A DNA stretch of 64,000 nt, from assembly GCA_023954715.1 (NCBI GenBank), contig JAGSHD010000005.1, positions 1-64,000 on the forward strand, written 5' to 3'. Origin of the DNA: Candidatus Cloacimonadota bacterium. GTDB taxonomy: Bacteria > Muiribacteriota > UBA6191. The translations under genes and the position numbers were made by a program. This document shows, one piece after another, positions 25,239 to 34,806 of the stretch; position 1 is the stretch's first letter, and every line of letters begins with the position of its first letter. The notes beneath the pieces were generated by a model, which saw only the letters and a list, made by a program, of their open reading frames with translations, ran no database searches and had not been told where the DNA came from.

Positions 25239-26699
25239 CTATCCAAATACTGATAGATTGAGTTGAGAACTAATTAGAAACAAATCCATCTTAGATAATA
25301 TCAGATCTTTTAAGATTTGATAATATTGAAAGATTGTTTTTTTATATTCAATTCTAACTTCTAGAAGCTTTACTTTAGAAATTTGTCCGTTTTGGTATCT
25401 TTCTTCAGCCTCAAACAAGACTTGTTTTGCCAATTGTAAATGACCTTTAGTTACATTTATTTGACTTTTAATATTTAAAAAGTATTCAAATTTAGATGCA
25501 ACATCAATACTAATCCTATTTTGAAGAGCATCAATTTTACTTTTAGTGATCTTTTTTCTTTCTCTATTTTGTCTGAGTTTGGTTACAGACCTTTTTCCAT
25601 CAAAAATCGAAAAATCAATATCAAAACCAGCTTGAATGGTTACCTCGTCTAAGTCACTTCGATCCATAAGCCTTTGGTAGCTAGTTTTGCCTACGAAGTC
25701 CAATTTGGGCATGTGAGTACTTTTATATTTAAAGTCCATTAATTTTTTCTTCATTAATTCAATGTTAAGCTTTTTTAAATCAAGAGATTGAGTGAGCGCT
25801 ACTTTTTGAAATCCAGCTAGCTTTTCTCGAATGACTTTAGTTCTAGCATTTTTATCTAAAATAAATAGGGGGTTTTCTAATTGAAGCAAAAAGATAAATT
25901 CGTTTTTAAGAAGTTGATGGTCTTGTCGTAAAGTCATTTCTTGGTGTCTATGCTCTTCAAATTTAGTTTTAGCTTGTAAGATTTCTATTGGAAAACGAAT
26001 ATCGCGTGTGGGGTTTTGTTCTAAAAAAGCTAAATTTTGTCGGTGTTTCTCCATTTGACTTCCTAGAATTTCTAGCTTTTCTTGAACCAAAATAATCTCT
26101 AAGAATACTTGTGTTACTTTACGAATCAATTTTTGCTTATATTCTTCTAGCGCAATTTTACTTAACTCTGTATTGAGCTTAGCGATGTTATAAGAAGATC
26201 TACTTTTTCCGCCATCAAGTAGAGGCATTTTCATTTCTAATCCTAAAAAGTACTGATTTTCATCAGAATTTAGATTAGCTATTCGTCGATGAATATCGTC
26301 GATTACACCTTTTGAGTTATCAGAAGTTTTATGAATCCCTGATTTAAAATCCATATGAAACTTATTTACTTCATTTTTAAGATAGGCATCCTTGTGACTT
26401 ATATTTATATTCTTGGCTAGATTATGTAGCGTAGTATTTTGTTTTAGAGCAGTTTTAATAGCTTGTAGTAAAGTGTAGTTAGGAATCCCGGAACTTTCTT
26501 CGTTTAATATTACATTGGTATTAATATTTTGAATACCGCTTAAACTCGATGTGGATCGGGCCTCTTGAAACGCTCCTAAGTTTTGTGCAGAGCGTTGTAA
26601 TCTGGCTTCGCGCTCCAATAGGATTTTATCTCCAAGTGTAGCGCAATGCCCTACAATTTGTAAAAATAGTAAAAGAATTGTAAATACGTAATGATTCAT
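25239..26699 (-). CDS. TolC-like outer-membrane efflux protein
   Basis: The 486 residues include a signal peptide (MNHYVFTILLLFLQIVGHCA) and two OEP repeats, each with long helices (about 90-270 and 300-480). Visible pieces are KDAYLKNEVNKFHMDFKSG, LGLEMKMPLLDGGKSRSSYN and VTIQAGFDIDFSIFDGKRS, the last two matching the strand-helix boundaries of the family. It should form a trimeric outer-membrane exit duct for an efflux pump or type I secretion. No inner-membrane partner is in the window. It is upstream of the RelA-like gene in the same direction. Confidence 0.85.
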   Translation of the reverse strand: MNHYVFTILLLFLQIVGHCATLGDKILLEREARLQRSAQNLGAFQEARSTSSLSGIQNINTNVILNEESSGIPNYTLLQAIKTALKQNTTLHNLAKNINISHKDAYLKNEVNKFHMDFKSGIHKTSDNSKGVIDDIHRRIANLNSDENQYFLGLEMKMPLLDGGKSRSSYNIAKLNTELSKIALEEYKQKLIRKVTQVFLEIILVQEKLEILGSQMEKHRQNLAFLEQNPTRDIRFPIEILQAKTKFEEHRHQEMTLRQDHQLLKNEFIFLLQLENPLFILDKNARTKVIREKLAGFQKVALTQSLDLKKLNIELMKKKLMDFKYKSTHMPKLDFVGKTSYQRLMDRSDLDEVTIQAGFDIDFSIFDGKRSVTKLRQNRERKKITKSKIDALQNRISIDVASKFEYFLNIKSQINVTKGHLQLAKQVLFEAEERYQNGQISKVKLLEVRIEYKKTIFQYYQILKDLILSKMDLFLISSQLNLSVFG

Positions 26700-26816
26700 G
26701 CTCCATAGATCGACAAAAAATCAAATAAACCATATAGTTTTGTATGACTTTTGATTTTGAAGACCGATAATTGTTATAGAAACTTTGAAATAAGTCTATA
26801 AGTATAAAGGGATAAG

Positions 26817-27332
26817 ATGAATCAAGATGGAATGGTTATATGGCTAACGGGATTATCTGGTGCAGGTAAAACAAGCATAGCAGAGCAAGTTGTACACTTT
26901 CTTGAAGATTCAGGTAAGAGAGTACAACTTTTAGATGGAGATTTGATTCGAGGGTTTTGTCCTACGGGCTTTTTGAAAGAAGATAGGATAAACCATGTAA
27001 AAAGAGTGGGATTAATGGCTTCTTTATTAGAAAAACATGGTGTTATTGTAGTTGCCTCTTTGATTTCACCCTATAGGTCTTCAAGAGATACTGTACGAAA
27101 AATGTGTACAAACTTTCATGAAGTGTATATCTCTACTCCTTTAGAAGTTTGTGAAGAACGTGATGTAAAAGGTTTGTATAAAAAAGCTAGAAACAATGAA
27201 ATTCAAAATTTTACAGGAGTTTCAGACCCTTATGAAGCTCCCAAACAAGCTGAATTAGAGATACAAACTCATAAAATAAATTTAGAGCAAAGTGTTTCTA
27301 AAGTCCTTGATTATATCAGGGGCTTAAAATGA
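26817..27332 (+). CDS. cysC: CysC, adenylylsulfate (APS) kinase
   Basis: CysC phosphorylates adenosine 5'-phosphosulfate at the 3' position to give PAPS. The 171 residues have the P-loop GLSGAGKT (about 13-20), LLDGDLIRGF, the DR..H..RVG region, ASLISPYRSSRD and the VYISTPLEVCEERD segment. The ATG is preceded by AAAGGGA. It opens the cysC-cysD-cysN operon (24 and 31 base gaps). A second, degenerate CysC-like domain is fused to CysN, so this separate enzyme probably supplies all the kinase activity. Confidence 0.95.
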   Translation: MNQDGMVIWLTGLSGAGKTSIAEQVVHFLEDSGKRVQLLDGDLIRGFCPTGFLKEDRINHVKRVGLMASLLEKHGVIVVASLISPYRSSRDTVRKMCTNFHEVYISTPLEVCEERDVKGLYKKARNNEIQNFTGVSDPYEAPKQAELEIQTHKINLEQSVSKVLDYIRGLK

Positions 27333-27356
27333 GATACATTAGTGGGATGAGATTCA

Positions 27357-28259
27357 ATGGCTGAAGAAACAAAATTAAATGATCCATTAGATAAATTAGA
27401 AGCACAGTCTATATTTATACTAAGAGAAGCGTATCATCATTTTAAAAGTTTAGGCATGCTTTGGTCTATCGGAAAAGATTCTACGGTTATGCTTTATTTA
27501 GCTCGTAAGGCATTTTTGGGACATGTTCCTTTTCCATTAATTCATATTGATACTCAGTTTAAAATACCAGAAATGATTGAATACCGTGATCAAATGGTTA
27601 GAGATTGGAAACTTCAAATGATTGTTGGTAAGGATCAAGTATCCTTGGATAATAAAGAGACTTTTCCTGATGGAAAAATTAGCAGACTCGATTGTTGCCA
27701 ACGATTAAAAAGTAGTGCATTAAAAAATACTTTAGCAGCTGATACCGATCGATATATTTTTGATCATTCACTAGATAAATACGTCATAGATAAAAATGCT
27801 AGTTCTTTTACTGGTGTGATCGCAGGGATCCGAGCTGATGAAGAGGGTTCTAGATCAAAAGAAAGATATTTTTCACCAAGAAATGAAAAAAACCAATGGA
27901 AAGTAGGGTCTCAACCTCCTGAATTCTGGAGTCAATATAAAACTGAATTTGCTCCAGATACTCATGTTCGAATCCACCCCATATTGGATTGGACAGAATT
28001 AAATGTATGGGAGTATATCCAACGTGAAAAAATCCCTATGGTTTCATTATATTTTGATCAAGGAGCTGGTACAAGATATCGCTCATTGGGATGCTACCCA
28101 TGTACAAACCCAGTAGAGTCTACTTCTACAACACCAGCTGAGATAGTTCAAGAGCTTAAGGCAGGTAAGTTTTCTCAAATTGCAGAAAGATCTGGGAGAG
28201 CCCAAGACAAAGAAGATGGCGGCGGTTTAGAGGCTTTAAGACGTGATGGATACATGTAG
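27357..28259 (+). CDS. cysD: CysD, sulfate adenylyltransferase subunit 2
   Basis: CysD is the PP-loop subunit of ATP sulfurylase and makes APS from sulfate and ATP with the GTPase CysN. The 300 residues match E. coli CysD in length. The SIGKDSTVMLYL PP-loop (about 42), HIDTQFKIPEM, GIRADEEGSRSKER and the C-terminal SLGCYPCTNPVES are present. It is the second gene of the operon and has no separate promoter that I can see. Confidence 0.96.
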   Translation: MAEETKLNDPLDKLEAQSIFILREAYHHFKSLGMLWSIGKDSTVMLYLARKAFLGHVPFPLIHIDTQFKIPEMIEYRDQMVRDWKLQMIVGKDQVSLDNKETFPDGKISRLDCCQRLKSSALKNTLAADTDRYIFDHSLDKYVIDKNASSFTGVIAGIRADEEGSRSKERYFSPRNEKNQWKVGSQPPEFWSQYKTEFAPDTHVRIHPILDWTELNVWEYIQREKIPMVSLYFDQGAGTRYRSLGCYPCTNPVESTSTTPAEIVQELKAGKFSQIAERSGRAQDKEDGGGLEALRRDGYM

Positions 28260-28290
28260 TCTTGAGATGGACTCAAAAACAGGAATAAAA

Positions 28291-30054
28291 ATGAACAATG
28301 AAGTTTTACACTTAGTAATAGTTGGTCACGTAGATCATGGAAAAAGCACGGTGATTGGACGTTTGCTTTGTGATACCAATAGTCTACCTTTAGGCAAACT
28401 AGATTCATTAAAAAAACAATGTAAATTAAACTCTAAGGCTTTTGAATACGCCTTTTTATTAGACGCTTTAAAAGACGAGCAGTCTCAAGGGATTACAATA
28501 GATACTGCCAGAGTATTTTTTCAATCTTTAAAAAGAAAGTACTTAATCTTGGATGCTCCTGGTCACATTGAATTTTTAAAAAATATGGTGAGTGGAGCAG
28601 CAAAGGCAGAGGCTGCACTTTTAGTGATCGATGCATTAGAAGGCGTCCAAGAAAATACCAAAAGACATGCTTATATTTTGTCTTTACTTGGGGTAAAACA
28701 GATTGCTGTGGTAATCAATAAAATGGATTTAGTGGATTACAAAGAAGATCGGTTTCACTCTTTGGTTAAAGAAATGACCCAGTTTTTGAAAGAGCTAGGA
28801 TTACAAGCTCAGAGCTTTATTCCCATATCAGCCTTTCATGGAGAGAATTTAGTAGAGTCTAGCTCTAAGATGCCATGGTATAAAGCTTATAGTATTTTAG
28901 AGCAATTAGATCAATTCGAAGCCAATCAAGCCTTAGAAACATTGGATTTTAGGCTACCCGTTCAAGATGTTTATAAGTTTACTAACTATGGAGATCAAGA
29001 TCGACTGATTGTAGGTCAGATTTTAAGTGGGCAGCTTTCTATAAATGATGAGGTTCACTTTTATCCCTCTGGTAAAAAAACTAGAGTAAAAAGTATTCCA
29101 GATTACCCAAACCAGCAAAAGTCTTTTGGTAAAACGGGGGAGTCCATAGCTTTTTCTATGAGTGAGCAAATTTATATAAAGCGTGGAGAAGTAGCTGTAA
29201 AACAAGGTCAAACTCCCCCCTTAGTTTCATCAACTATTTTGGTAAACTTGTTTTATATGGGTAAAAAACCCATAGGCCTTGGTAGTAGTTTTGATCTGAA
29301 GTCAATGACCCAAAAAGTCACAGCTACAATAATTGAGATTAAGAGTATATTTGATAGCTCCAACTTGAGCACAAAAACAAATCAAGAAATAGTAGAAAAC
29401 TCTATTGTTGAATGTATCATTGATTTGTCAGAGCCTATTGCTTTTGATTCTCATCAAAGTCACCCCCTAAGTTCAAGATTTGTTGTTGTAATGGATTATG
29501 AGATTTGTGGAGGAGGAGTTATAAAAGAGGGAGTAAAGTCAGAAAAATCCGATCAAATTGAAAAAAAACTCATTAGAAACTTGAAGTGGGAGAACTCTCA
29601 AATTACTCGTTTGGATCGCAGTAAAAAATATGGACAAGCTCCAACTTTGATAATAGTAACAGGCCCTAAAGACTCTGGTAAAAAGCCCCTTGCAAAATTG
29701 TTAGAAACAAAACTTTTTGAAATGGGAAAGTTTGTTTATTTTTTAGGCATCGGAAATGTGTTATATGGAGTAGATGCTGATATTAAAGATGGTGAAGATA
29801 ATCGTTCTGAGCATATACGTAGATACTTTGAAGTATTAAACCTTTTGCTGAACTCTGGCTTAATAGTTATTACAACGGCTATTGATTTGACTCAAAAAGA
29901 GCTTAATCAGTTAAAGACTCAATTGAGTGATACTAAAACTATTGAAGTTTACATGGGGCAAAATGAGCAGGTTTTGGACTCAGCTTTGTATAAATTTTGT
30001 GATAGAGATTTTGTAAAACAAAGTGAAGAGATTATAAAACAAATAACCTGTTAG
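28291..30054 (+). CDS. cysN: CysN, sulfate adenylyltransferase subunit 1, with degenerate APS-kinase tail
   Basis: The GTPase half has IVGHVDHGKST (G1, 10-20), LDAPGH (G3) and VVINKMDLVD (G4), then two EF-Tu-like beta barrels to about residue 440. Residues about 450-587 look like an APS-kinase domain gone bad: the P-loop is GPKDSGKKP instead of GLSGAGKS/T, and the usual LDGDxxR line is replaced by LGIGNVLYG, yet EDNRSEHIRRYFEVLN resembles DxRxENIRR. I start at 28291 with AGGAAT upstream; a longer in-frame start at 28243 overlaps cysD. A complete CysC is encoded upstream. Its stop codon overlaps that of the convergent glycosyltransferase gene. Confidence 0.92.
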   Translation: MNNEVLHLVIVGHVDHGKSTVIGRLLCDTNSLPLGKLDSLKKQCKLNSKAFEYAFLLDALKDEQSQGITIDTARVFFQSLKRKYLILDAPGHIEFLKNMVSGAAKAEAALLVIDALEGVQENTKRHAYILSLLGVKQIAVVINKMDLVDYKEDRFHSLVKEMTQFLKELGLQAQSFIPISAFHGENLVESSSKMPWYKAYSILEQLDQFEANQALETLDFRLPVQDVYKFTNYGDQDRLIVGQILSGQLSINDEVHFYPSGKKTRVKSIPDYPNQQKSFGKTGESIAFSMSEQIYIKRGEVAVKQGQTPPLVSSTILVNLFYMGKKPIGLGSSFDLKSMTQKVTATIIEIKSIFDSSNLSTKTNQEIVENSIVECIIDLSEPIAFDSHQSHPLSSRFVVVMDYEICGGGVIKEGVKSEKSDQIEKKLIRNLKWENSQITRLDRSKKYGQAPTLIIVTGPKDSGKKPLAKLLETKLFEMGKFVYFLGIGNVLYGVDADIKDGEDNRSEHIRRYFEVLNLLLNSGLIVITTAIDLTQKELNQLKTQLSDTKTIEVYMGQNEQVLDSALYKFCDRDFVKQSEEIIKQITC

Positions 30055-31247
30055 TTTGAATTTAATAATTTTTGGTATGCATTTTGATAGTGTTTAGCAC
30101 AGTTTTCAATTTTAAACGACTGAAAATAGTCTATAGACTTTTGGTGGAGCTCTTTTTGTTTATAAGGACTGTTTAGCAACCCATCAATAATATGACAGAC
30201 CTTTTGTGGTTGATCTAAGTCAAACAAAAACCCTGAAGAACTTTCATTGATGAGCTCCGGAATACCACCAATATTGCTAGCAATAATGATCAGCCCATTT
30301 TGATATGCTTCCAAAATACTTAAAGGTGAGTTTTCATAGCATTGCGAAGGAAAAAGTAAAATATGACTTTTTGCCAATAACTCTTGTTTTTTGTCTCCTG
30401 AAATAAAACCATGATAAATGACTTTAGAGTTTTCTTGTTGTATAGAAGTTATTTTATCTTCTAGGGGGCCTTTACCTGCAATATGAAAAGTCACGTCTTT
30501 ATTTTTAAAGTATTGAATGGTTTGAAGTAGACACCCTATTCCTTTATGTTCAGAAATTTGCCCCATAAATAAAACTTGTAAAGTACCAGACTGCTTTTCT
30601 GTAATTGAAGAAGGGGTAGATAGTACGCCATTTTCTATGACAAGGGTTTCTTTGACCTTCATATTATGTTGTAAGTATACCTTGAGTAAAAATTTGCTTG
30701 GAGAAACAAACAAATCAATATTTTGAGCGTTTAACAAATGAAAGTATCGAAAAACCTTACAAACAGTTTTACCACAATCTACCTCTTTGTTTTTATGTAA
30801 AAAGTTTGCTTTTGGACAAACTAAATGTCCATCATGTGCTGTATGAACCACAGGTATATTTTGTGATTTAGCAGCTTTCCATACGGAGCCCGAAAATCCA
30901 TCGATATTATGAGTATGTACGATATCTGGCTGAAAATCTACAATTAGTTTTTTGATAGAAAAGTAGCTATGAAGATTGAAATAATCTAGTAGATGCCAGA
31001 GGAGCTTTTTCCAAGTAGGCTTGTGTGAACGATCAAAAACCCAATACATATTTTTGGGAAAAAACCGTATAATTTTCATATTTTCAAAGTCCTGTATTTC
31101 ATATTGAGAAGAATACTTTTCATCACAGGTAGTAACTACAAGAACTTCATTGTCAACAGCCAATGTTTTAGATAACTCGTAGGCAAAGTTTTCAGCTCCT
31201 CCTAAAATATTTGGAGGAAACAAATTTGATATGACCAATATTTTCAA
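30051..31247 (-). CDS. Family 4 glycosyltransferase
   Basis: GT-B fold. The N-terminal ILVISNLFPPNILGGAENFA binds the acceptor side. The C-terminal half has LQVLFMGQISEHKGIGCLLQ and the E-x7-E motif within SQCYENSPLSILEAYQNG, the mark of retaining GT4 enzymes. I start at a TTG at 31247, preceded by TTGGAG; an earlier in-frame TTG at 31283 lacks a ribosome site, and no ATG fits. It is the first gene of the polysaccharide locus and converges on cysN with overlapping stops. The sugar donor is unknown. Confidence 0.85.
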   Translation of the reverse strand: MKILVISNLFPPNILGGAENFAYELSKTLAVDNEVLVVTTCDEKYSSQYEIQDFENMKIIRFFPKNMYWVFDRSHKPTWKKLLWHLLDYFNLHSYFSIKKLIVDFQPDIVHTHNIDGFSGSVWKAAKSQNIPVVHTAHDGHLVCPKANFLHKNKEVDCGKTVCKVFRYFHLLNAQNIDLFVSPSKFLLKVYLQHNMKVKETLVIENGVLSTPSSITEKQSGTLQVLFMGQISEHKGIGCLLQTIQYFKNKDVTFHIAGKGPLEDKITSIQQENSKVIYHGFISGDKKQELLAKSHILLFPSQCYENSPLSILEAYQNGLIIIASNIGGIPELINESSSGFLFDLDQPQKVCHIIDGLLNSPYKQKELHQKSIDYFQSFKIENCAKHYQNAYQKLLNSN

Positions 31248-31457
31248 AATGCTCCAATATAAGCTAAATAATTCCCTATTCAATAACCATTTTAGGACCT
31301 TTAGCTAAGAAAGGCAAAGGCTTTTGTTTTTGTTTAGGAAAGTATATACTAGGCATGCTTTTTTATACCGAATTAGATTACTTTTGTGATTCGGTGTCTA
31401 ATCGAGAGTAGTAGAAGATAAGTCAAATGAGATTGAATAAACTTATATAAAGGACAG

Positions 31458-31598
31458 ATGATGAACAGAGAATTTAAAAACGTGTCTAAAACAAGAGATA
31501 ATACTAGTACTAAAAATAAGGACAATAAAGGCTCAAAGCCAACAAATAATCGACCTGTAACTATGAATGCAGCAACAAAGCCTAGAAAAAAGCAATAA
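31458..31598 (+). CDS. 46-residue basic, Asn/Lys/Thr-rich protein
   Basis: A short frame starts MMNREFKNVSKTRDNTSTK with AAAGGA about five bases before the first of two ATGs and ends in TAA. It is highly charged (Lys/Arg) and low in complexity, with no membrane segment. A hydrophobic frame on the opposite strand (31373-31606) is the mirror of this composition and I reject it. The gap to the next gene is 41 bp, but the role is unknown. Confidence 0.5.
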   Translation: MMNREFKNVSKTRDNTSTKNKDNKGSKPTNNRPVTMNAATKPRKKQ

Positions 31599-31639
31599 TA
31601 GTTCACACAATAACTTTATAAAAAGGGTTTAAACTTCAA

Positions 31640-32764
31640 GTGAAACTAGCTTTTCTGTTTACAAGAAAAATATCTTTAAAAACATGGATCGATTCAGGTC
31701 TTTTTGGTCGTGAAAAACTGATTTATGAAAAACTGATTGAAGATAAATTTTGTGAACAGATTTATTGGTTCACTTATGGTGTGGATGATTATAAGTATCA
31801 AGACTTGTTACCGTTGCAAATAGAAGTTGTATCGATGCCGAGCTGTTTTCAGTCTAAACTAGGTATGTACTTATACTCTTTTCTTTTACCCTTTTTGTAT
31901 TTTTCTCGATTATCGTCTGTTCAGATGGTAAAGACCAATCAAATGGAAGGTAGCTGGACTGGTGTAATTATAAGGTTTTTATACAATTGTAAACTGTATA
32001 TACGAACTGGGTATACTTGGTCTCAATTATTAGAAGACTCATCAAGCGGCTCTAAACTACATAGATTTTCTATCTTAGTTGAGCGTCTAGCTTATAAGTA
32101 TTGTGATTTGGCATCGGTTAGTAGTTATCATAATCAAAGCTATTTAAAAAATATGTATCCAGAGTACTTGGACAATCTGTTTGTACTGGGTAACTTTATT
32201 GATACTAAGTGTTTTCAACCAGTCACAGACGTAAATACACGATGTGAAGATCGATTACTCTTTATTGGGCGATTAAACAAAGAGAAAAACCTAAAACCAT
32301 TGCTAGAGGCTGTGAGTAGTTTAGGACTTGGCCTTGATTTATACGGTTCAGGTGATCAAGAAACCGAACTAAAGTCTTATGCGGAGACCTTGAGTAAAAA
32401 GATAGTATTTCATGGTTTGATCGCCAACGAAAAATTGGTTGATATATATAATGATCATAAATACTATGTTTTAACTTCTCATGCAGAAGGTATGCCTAAA
32501 ACTTTAATCGAAGCCATGGCTTGTGGATGTATTTGTATTGGGACGAATGTTTTGGGTATCAATGAGTTAATCGTTGATCAAAAGACAGGTTTTTTAACTA
32601 CTAAGACAAGTAGTGAGTCTATTAAGTCAGCTATTGAAAAAGCGATTCAAAGTAAAGAGCATCAACAGATTTCTTTGAAGGCATCGAGCTATATTCAGAC
32701 TAACTTTTCGCTCGATGCAGTATATGAGCTAGAAAAGAGTTACATTCAAAAGGTCGTTATATGA
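31640..32764 (+). CDS. Family 4 glycosyltransferase
   Basis: A 374-residue GT-B protein. RLLFIGRLNKEKNLKPLLEA (about 209-227) and SHAEGMPKTLIEAMACG (about 283-299), with the E-x7-E acidic pair, are typical of GT4 enzymes. It starts at GTG (31640) with a somewhat distant AAAAGGG. Its last four bases overlap the next gene (ATGA), giving a coupled three-gene set 31640-34652. The N-terminal half has no strong homology clue to the acceptor. Confidence 0.85.
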   Translation: MKLAFLFTRKISLKTWIDSGLFGREKLIYEKLIEDKFCEQIYWFTYGVDDYKYQDLLPLQIEVVSMPSCFQSKLGMYLYSFLLPFLYFSRLSSVQMVKTNQMEGSWTGVIIRFLYNCKLYIRTGYTWSQLLEDSSSGSKLHRFSILVERLAYKYCDLASVSSYHNQSYLKNMYPEYLDNLFVLGNFIDTKCFQPVTDVNTRCEDRLLFIGRLNKEKNLKPLLEAVSSLGLGLDLYGSGDQETELKSYAETLSKKIVFHGLIANEKLVDIYNDHKYYVLTSHAEGMPKTLIEAMACGCICIGTNVLGINELIVDQKTGFLTTKTSSESIKSAIEKAIQSKEHQQISLKASSYIQTNFSLDAVYELEKSYIQKVVI

Positions 32765-33636
32765 CCCACTGCTCTGTAGTAATGTCAGTTTTTAATGGCC
32801 AAGGGTATTTGGTTGAGGCGATTCAAAGTGTTTTAAAACAAAGTTATTCAGACTTTGAGCTTGTAATCATTGATGATTGCTCTACTGATGGTAGCTTACA
32901 AATGATTCGCTCTTTTACTGATTCAAGGATTCGGCTGATTCAAAATGATAAAAACTTAGGATTAGCAGCTTCTTTGAATAAGGGGGTTAAAGAATCAAAA
33001 GGTAAATATATTGCCAGAATGGACGCAGATGATGTGATGCTAGAAGATCGTTTGCAATGTCAGATGAACTTTTTATCCAACAATCCAAATATTAAGCTTT
33101 GCGGCTCGTTTGCTATTCAAATTGATGAAAATTCATTAGAGCATGGTTTAATAAAAAGCCCATCTGGATTGCATCTTGAATTTGCAAAATGGATACCTTC
33201 TCCTTTGATTCATCCAACTGTAGTTGTTTTGCGTGATCTCCTATTAGAAAACCCCTATGATGAATCTTTAAAAGCAGCTCAAGATTATGATTTGTGGTTA
33301 CGTTTAATCATGAAGGGGGTTGGTATCTATAATTTAGATGTTCCATTGTTAAAATACAGGGTTCATGATAAAAGTATTACCAAGTCAAAACTAGAAAAAC
33401 AGAGTTTAAATGCTTATAAGAGTTTTGTTAAACATACTAATTTAAACAAGATTACATATAAATCATTTTTGAGTTTTTGTTTACAAAACTATGACTATAG
33501 TCTATTGCAACGATTTAGTGATGGACTTTTGGTACGTAAGAGATTGAAGTTAAGTCTTTTTGGAATGTGGATCAACCAGTGTAGGTACTTTCTATTTAAA
33601 TATCTAATACGAAAAAAGAATCAGGTAAAGCTATGA
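32761..33636 (+). CDS. Family 2 glycosyltransferase
   Basis: The GT-A start is SVVMSVFNGQGYLVEAIQSV with IIDDCSTDGS, and the divalent-metal motif ARMDADDVML includes DxD. This is the WcaA/RfaG-like type of inverting transferase. At 291 residues it is of usual length. Both ends overlap their neighbours by four bases, so translation is coupled through all three genes. Confidence 0.9.
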   Translation: MTHCSVVMSVFNGQGYLVEAIQSVLKQSYSDFELVIIDDCSTDGSLQMIRSFTDSRIRLIQNDKNLGLAASLNKGVKESKGKYIARMDADDVMLEDRLQCQMNFLSNNPNIKLCGSFAIQIDENSLEHGLIKSPSGLHLEFAKWIPSPLIHPTVVVLRDLLLENPYDESLKAAQDYDLWLRLIMKGVGIYNLDVPLLKYRVHDKSITKSKLEKQSLNAYKSFVKHTNLNKITYKSFLSFCLQNYDYSLLQRFSDGLLVRKRLKLSLFGMWINQCRYFLFKYLIRKKNQVKL

Positions 33637-34652
33637 AAATACATATTTTGTTTGAAATGGTTGATGGTCCATGGGGTGGAGGCAATCAATTTTTAAAGGC
33701 TTTAAAAAACTATTTACTTGATGAGGGTGTATATACAGGTAGCATTGAAGAGTCTGATATTATTTTGTTTAATAGTCATCATTCATTGGATCAAATTTTG
33801 GAGTTACGAGAAGTACATCCTTTGAAGTGTTTTATACATAGATTAGATGGACCAGTTAGCTTGATTAGAAATAGTTCTCCTGTAATTGATCAATATATTT
33901 TTAAAACAAATGACATTGTAGCGGATGGAACAATCTTCCAATCAAACTGGAGCTTTAAAAAAAGCATTCAATTGGGATATGAAGATAAAACTCCCCATGC
34001 AACGATTGTTAACGCTCCAAATCCTATTTTGTTTAACCGAATCAATAGAGATCAACACCAATTGGTGGCCAAGCTAAGGATTATTATTACTAGTTGGTCA
34101 AACAACATGAGAAAGGGCTTTGATGTATATCAATGGATGGATGAAAACCTAGACTTTAGTAAATATGAGATTACATTTTATGGAAACTCGCCTATTGAAT
34201 TTAAAAATATAGTTTCTAAAGCTCCTTTATCGTCAGAAGAACTATCGATCGAATTAAAAAAATCAGATGTTTTTGTTACTGCTTCTAAATCAGATACTTG
34301 TTCAAATTCATTAATTGAAGCATTACACTGTGGTAATGTTGCTTTGGTTTACAATGATGGGGGACATCCTGAAATTTTGGGTTCTACTGGTGAAAAGTTT
34401 GATTCAGTAGAAGAAATACCAAAACTTTTAGAGTTGATTCATGATGATTGGCACAACTACGCTAAAAACTTTGATTTACCAAACTTTGATCAAGTTGGTA
34501 AGCAATATATGGAGTTTATGGATCTGACTTATAAAAATAAAAGAGATAAAAGTCACGTCGCTGGCTCTAAGAAAATAACCTGGAAGCTTCTTAAACTTAG
34601 ATTAAGAGCAAACGAACTCCTAGCGACTATAAAAAATAAGTTTAAATTTTAG
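33633..34652 (+). CDS. GT4-like glycosyltransferase
   Basis: The 339 residues have an N-terminal EMVDGPWGGGNQFLKAL and a C-terminal TASKSDTCSNSLIEALHCGN, whose acidic pair and layout are those of GT4 enzymes. It is a divergent member, with the linker region less conserved than in its neighbours. It ends the coupled set of three glycosyltransferase genes and is followed by copy B of the dispersed repeat. Confidence 0.75.
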   Translation: MKIHILFEMVDGPWGGGNQFLKALKNYLLDEGVYTGSIEESDIILFNSHHSLDQILELREVHPLKCFIHRLDGPVSLIRNSSPVIDQYIFKTNDIVADGTIFQSNWSFKKSIQLGYEDKTPHATIVNAPNPILFNRINRDQHQLVAKLRIIITSWSNNMRKGFDVYQWMDENLDFSKYEITFYGNSPIEFKNIVSKAPLSSEELSIELKKSDVFVTASKSDTCSNSLIEALHCGNVALVYNDGGHPEILGSTGEKFDSVEEIPKLLELIHDDWHNYAKNFDLPNFDQVGKQYMEFMDLTYKNKRDKSHVAGSKKITWKLLKLRLRANELLATIKNKFKF

Positions 34653-34725
34653 TAATTATTCAGGTTATCTCTTCGATAAAAGGCGAGGAGAATACAAGTT
34701 TTTCGCACTTTTTGTTTTATTGATG
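34653..34725 (+). repeat. Dispersed intergenic repeat, copy B
   Basis: Aligns gap-free to 9601-9673 with 13 differences in 73 positions. It directly follows the glycosyltransferase stop and precedes the convergent gene at 34807. No hairpin spans the whole unit. Confidence 0.75.
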
Positions 34726-34806
34726 TACCAAGGTGTAATCAACCTTTGCAACGACATTGAAAAATTATAGCTGAATAGCTACAAATTTTAATCATTAAAA
34801 ACTCTA

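Noticed and set aside
31373-31606. Hydrophobic 77-residue frame on the minus strand
   Set aside because: It is the complement of a Lys/Asn-rich plus-strand frame with a good ribosome site, which makes the hydrophobic reading an artefact.
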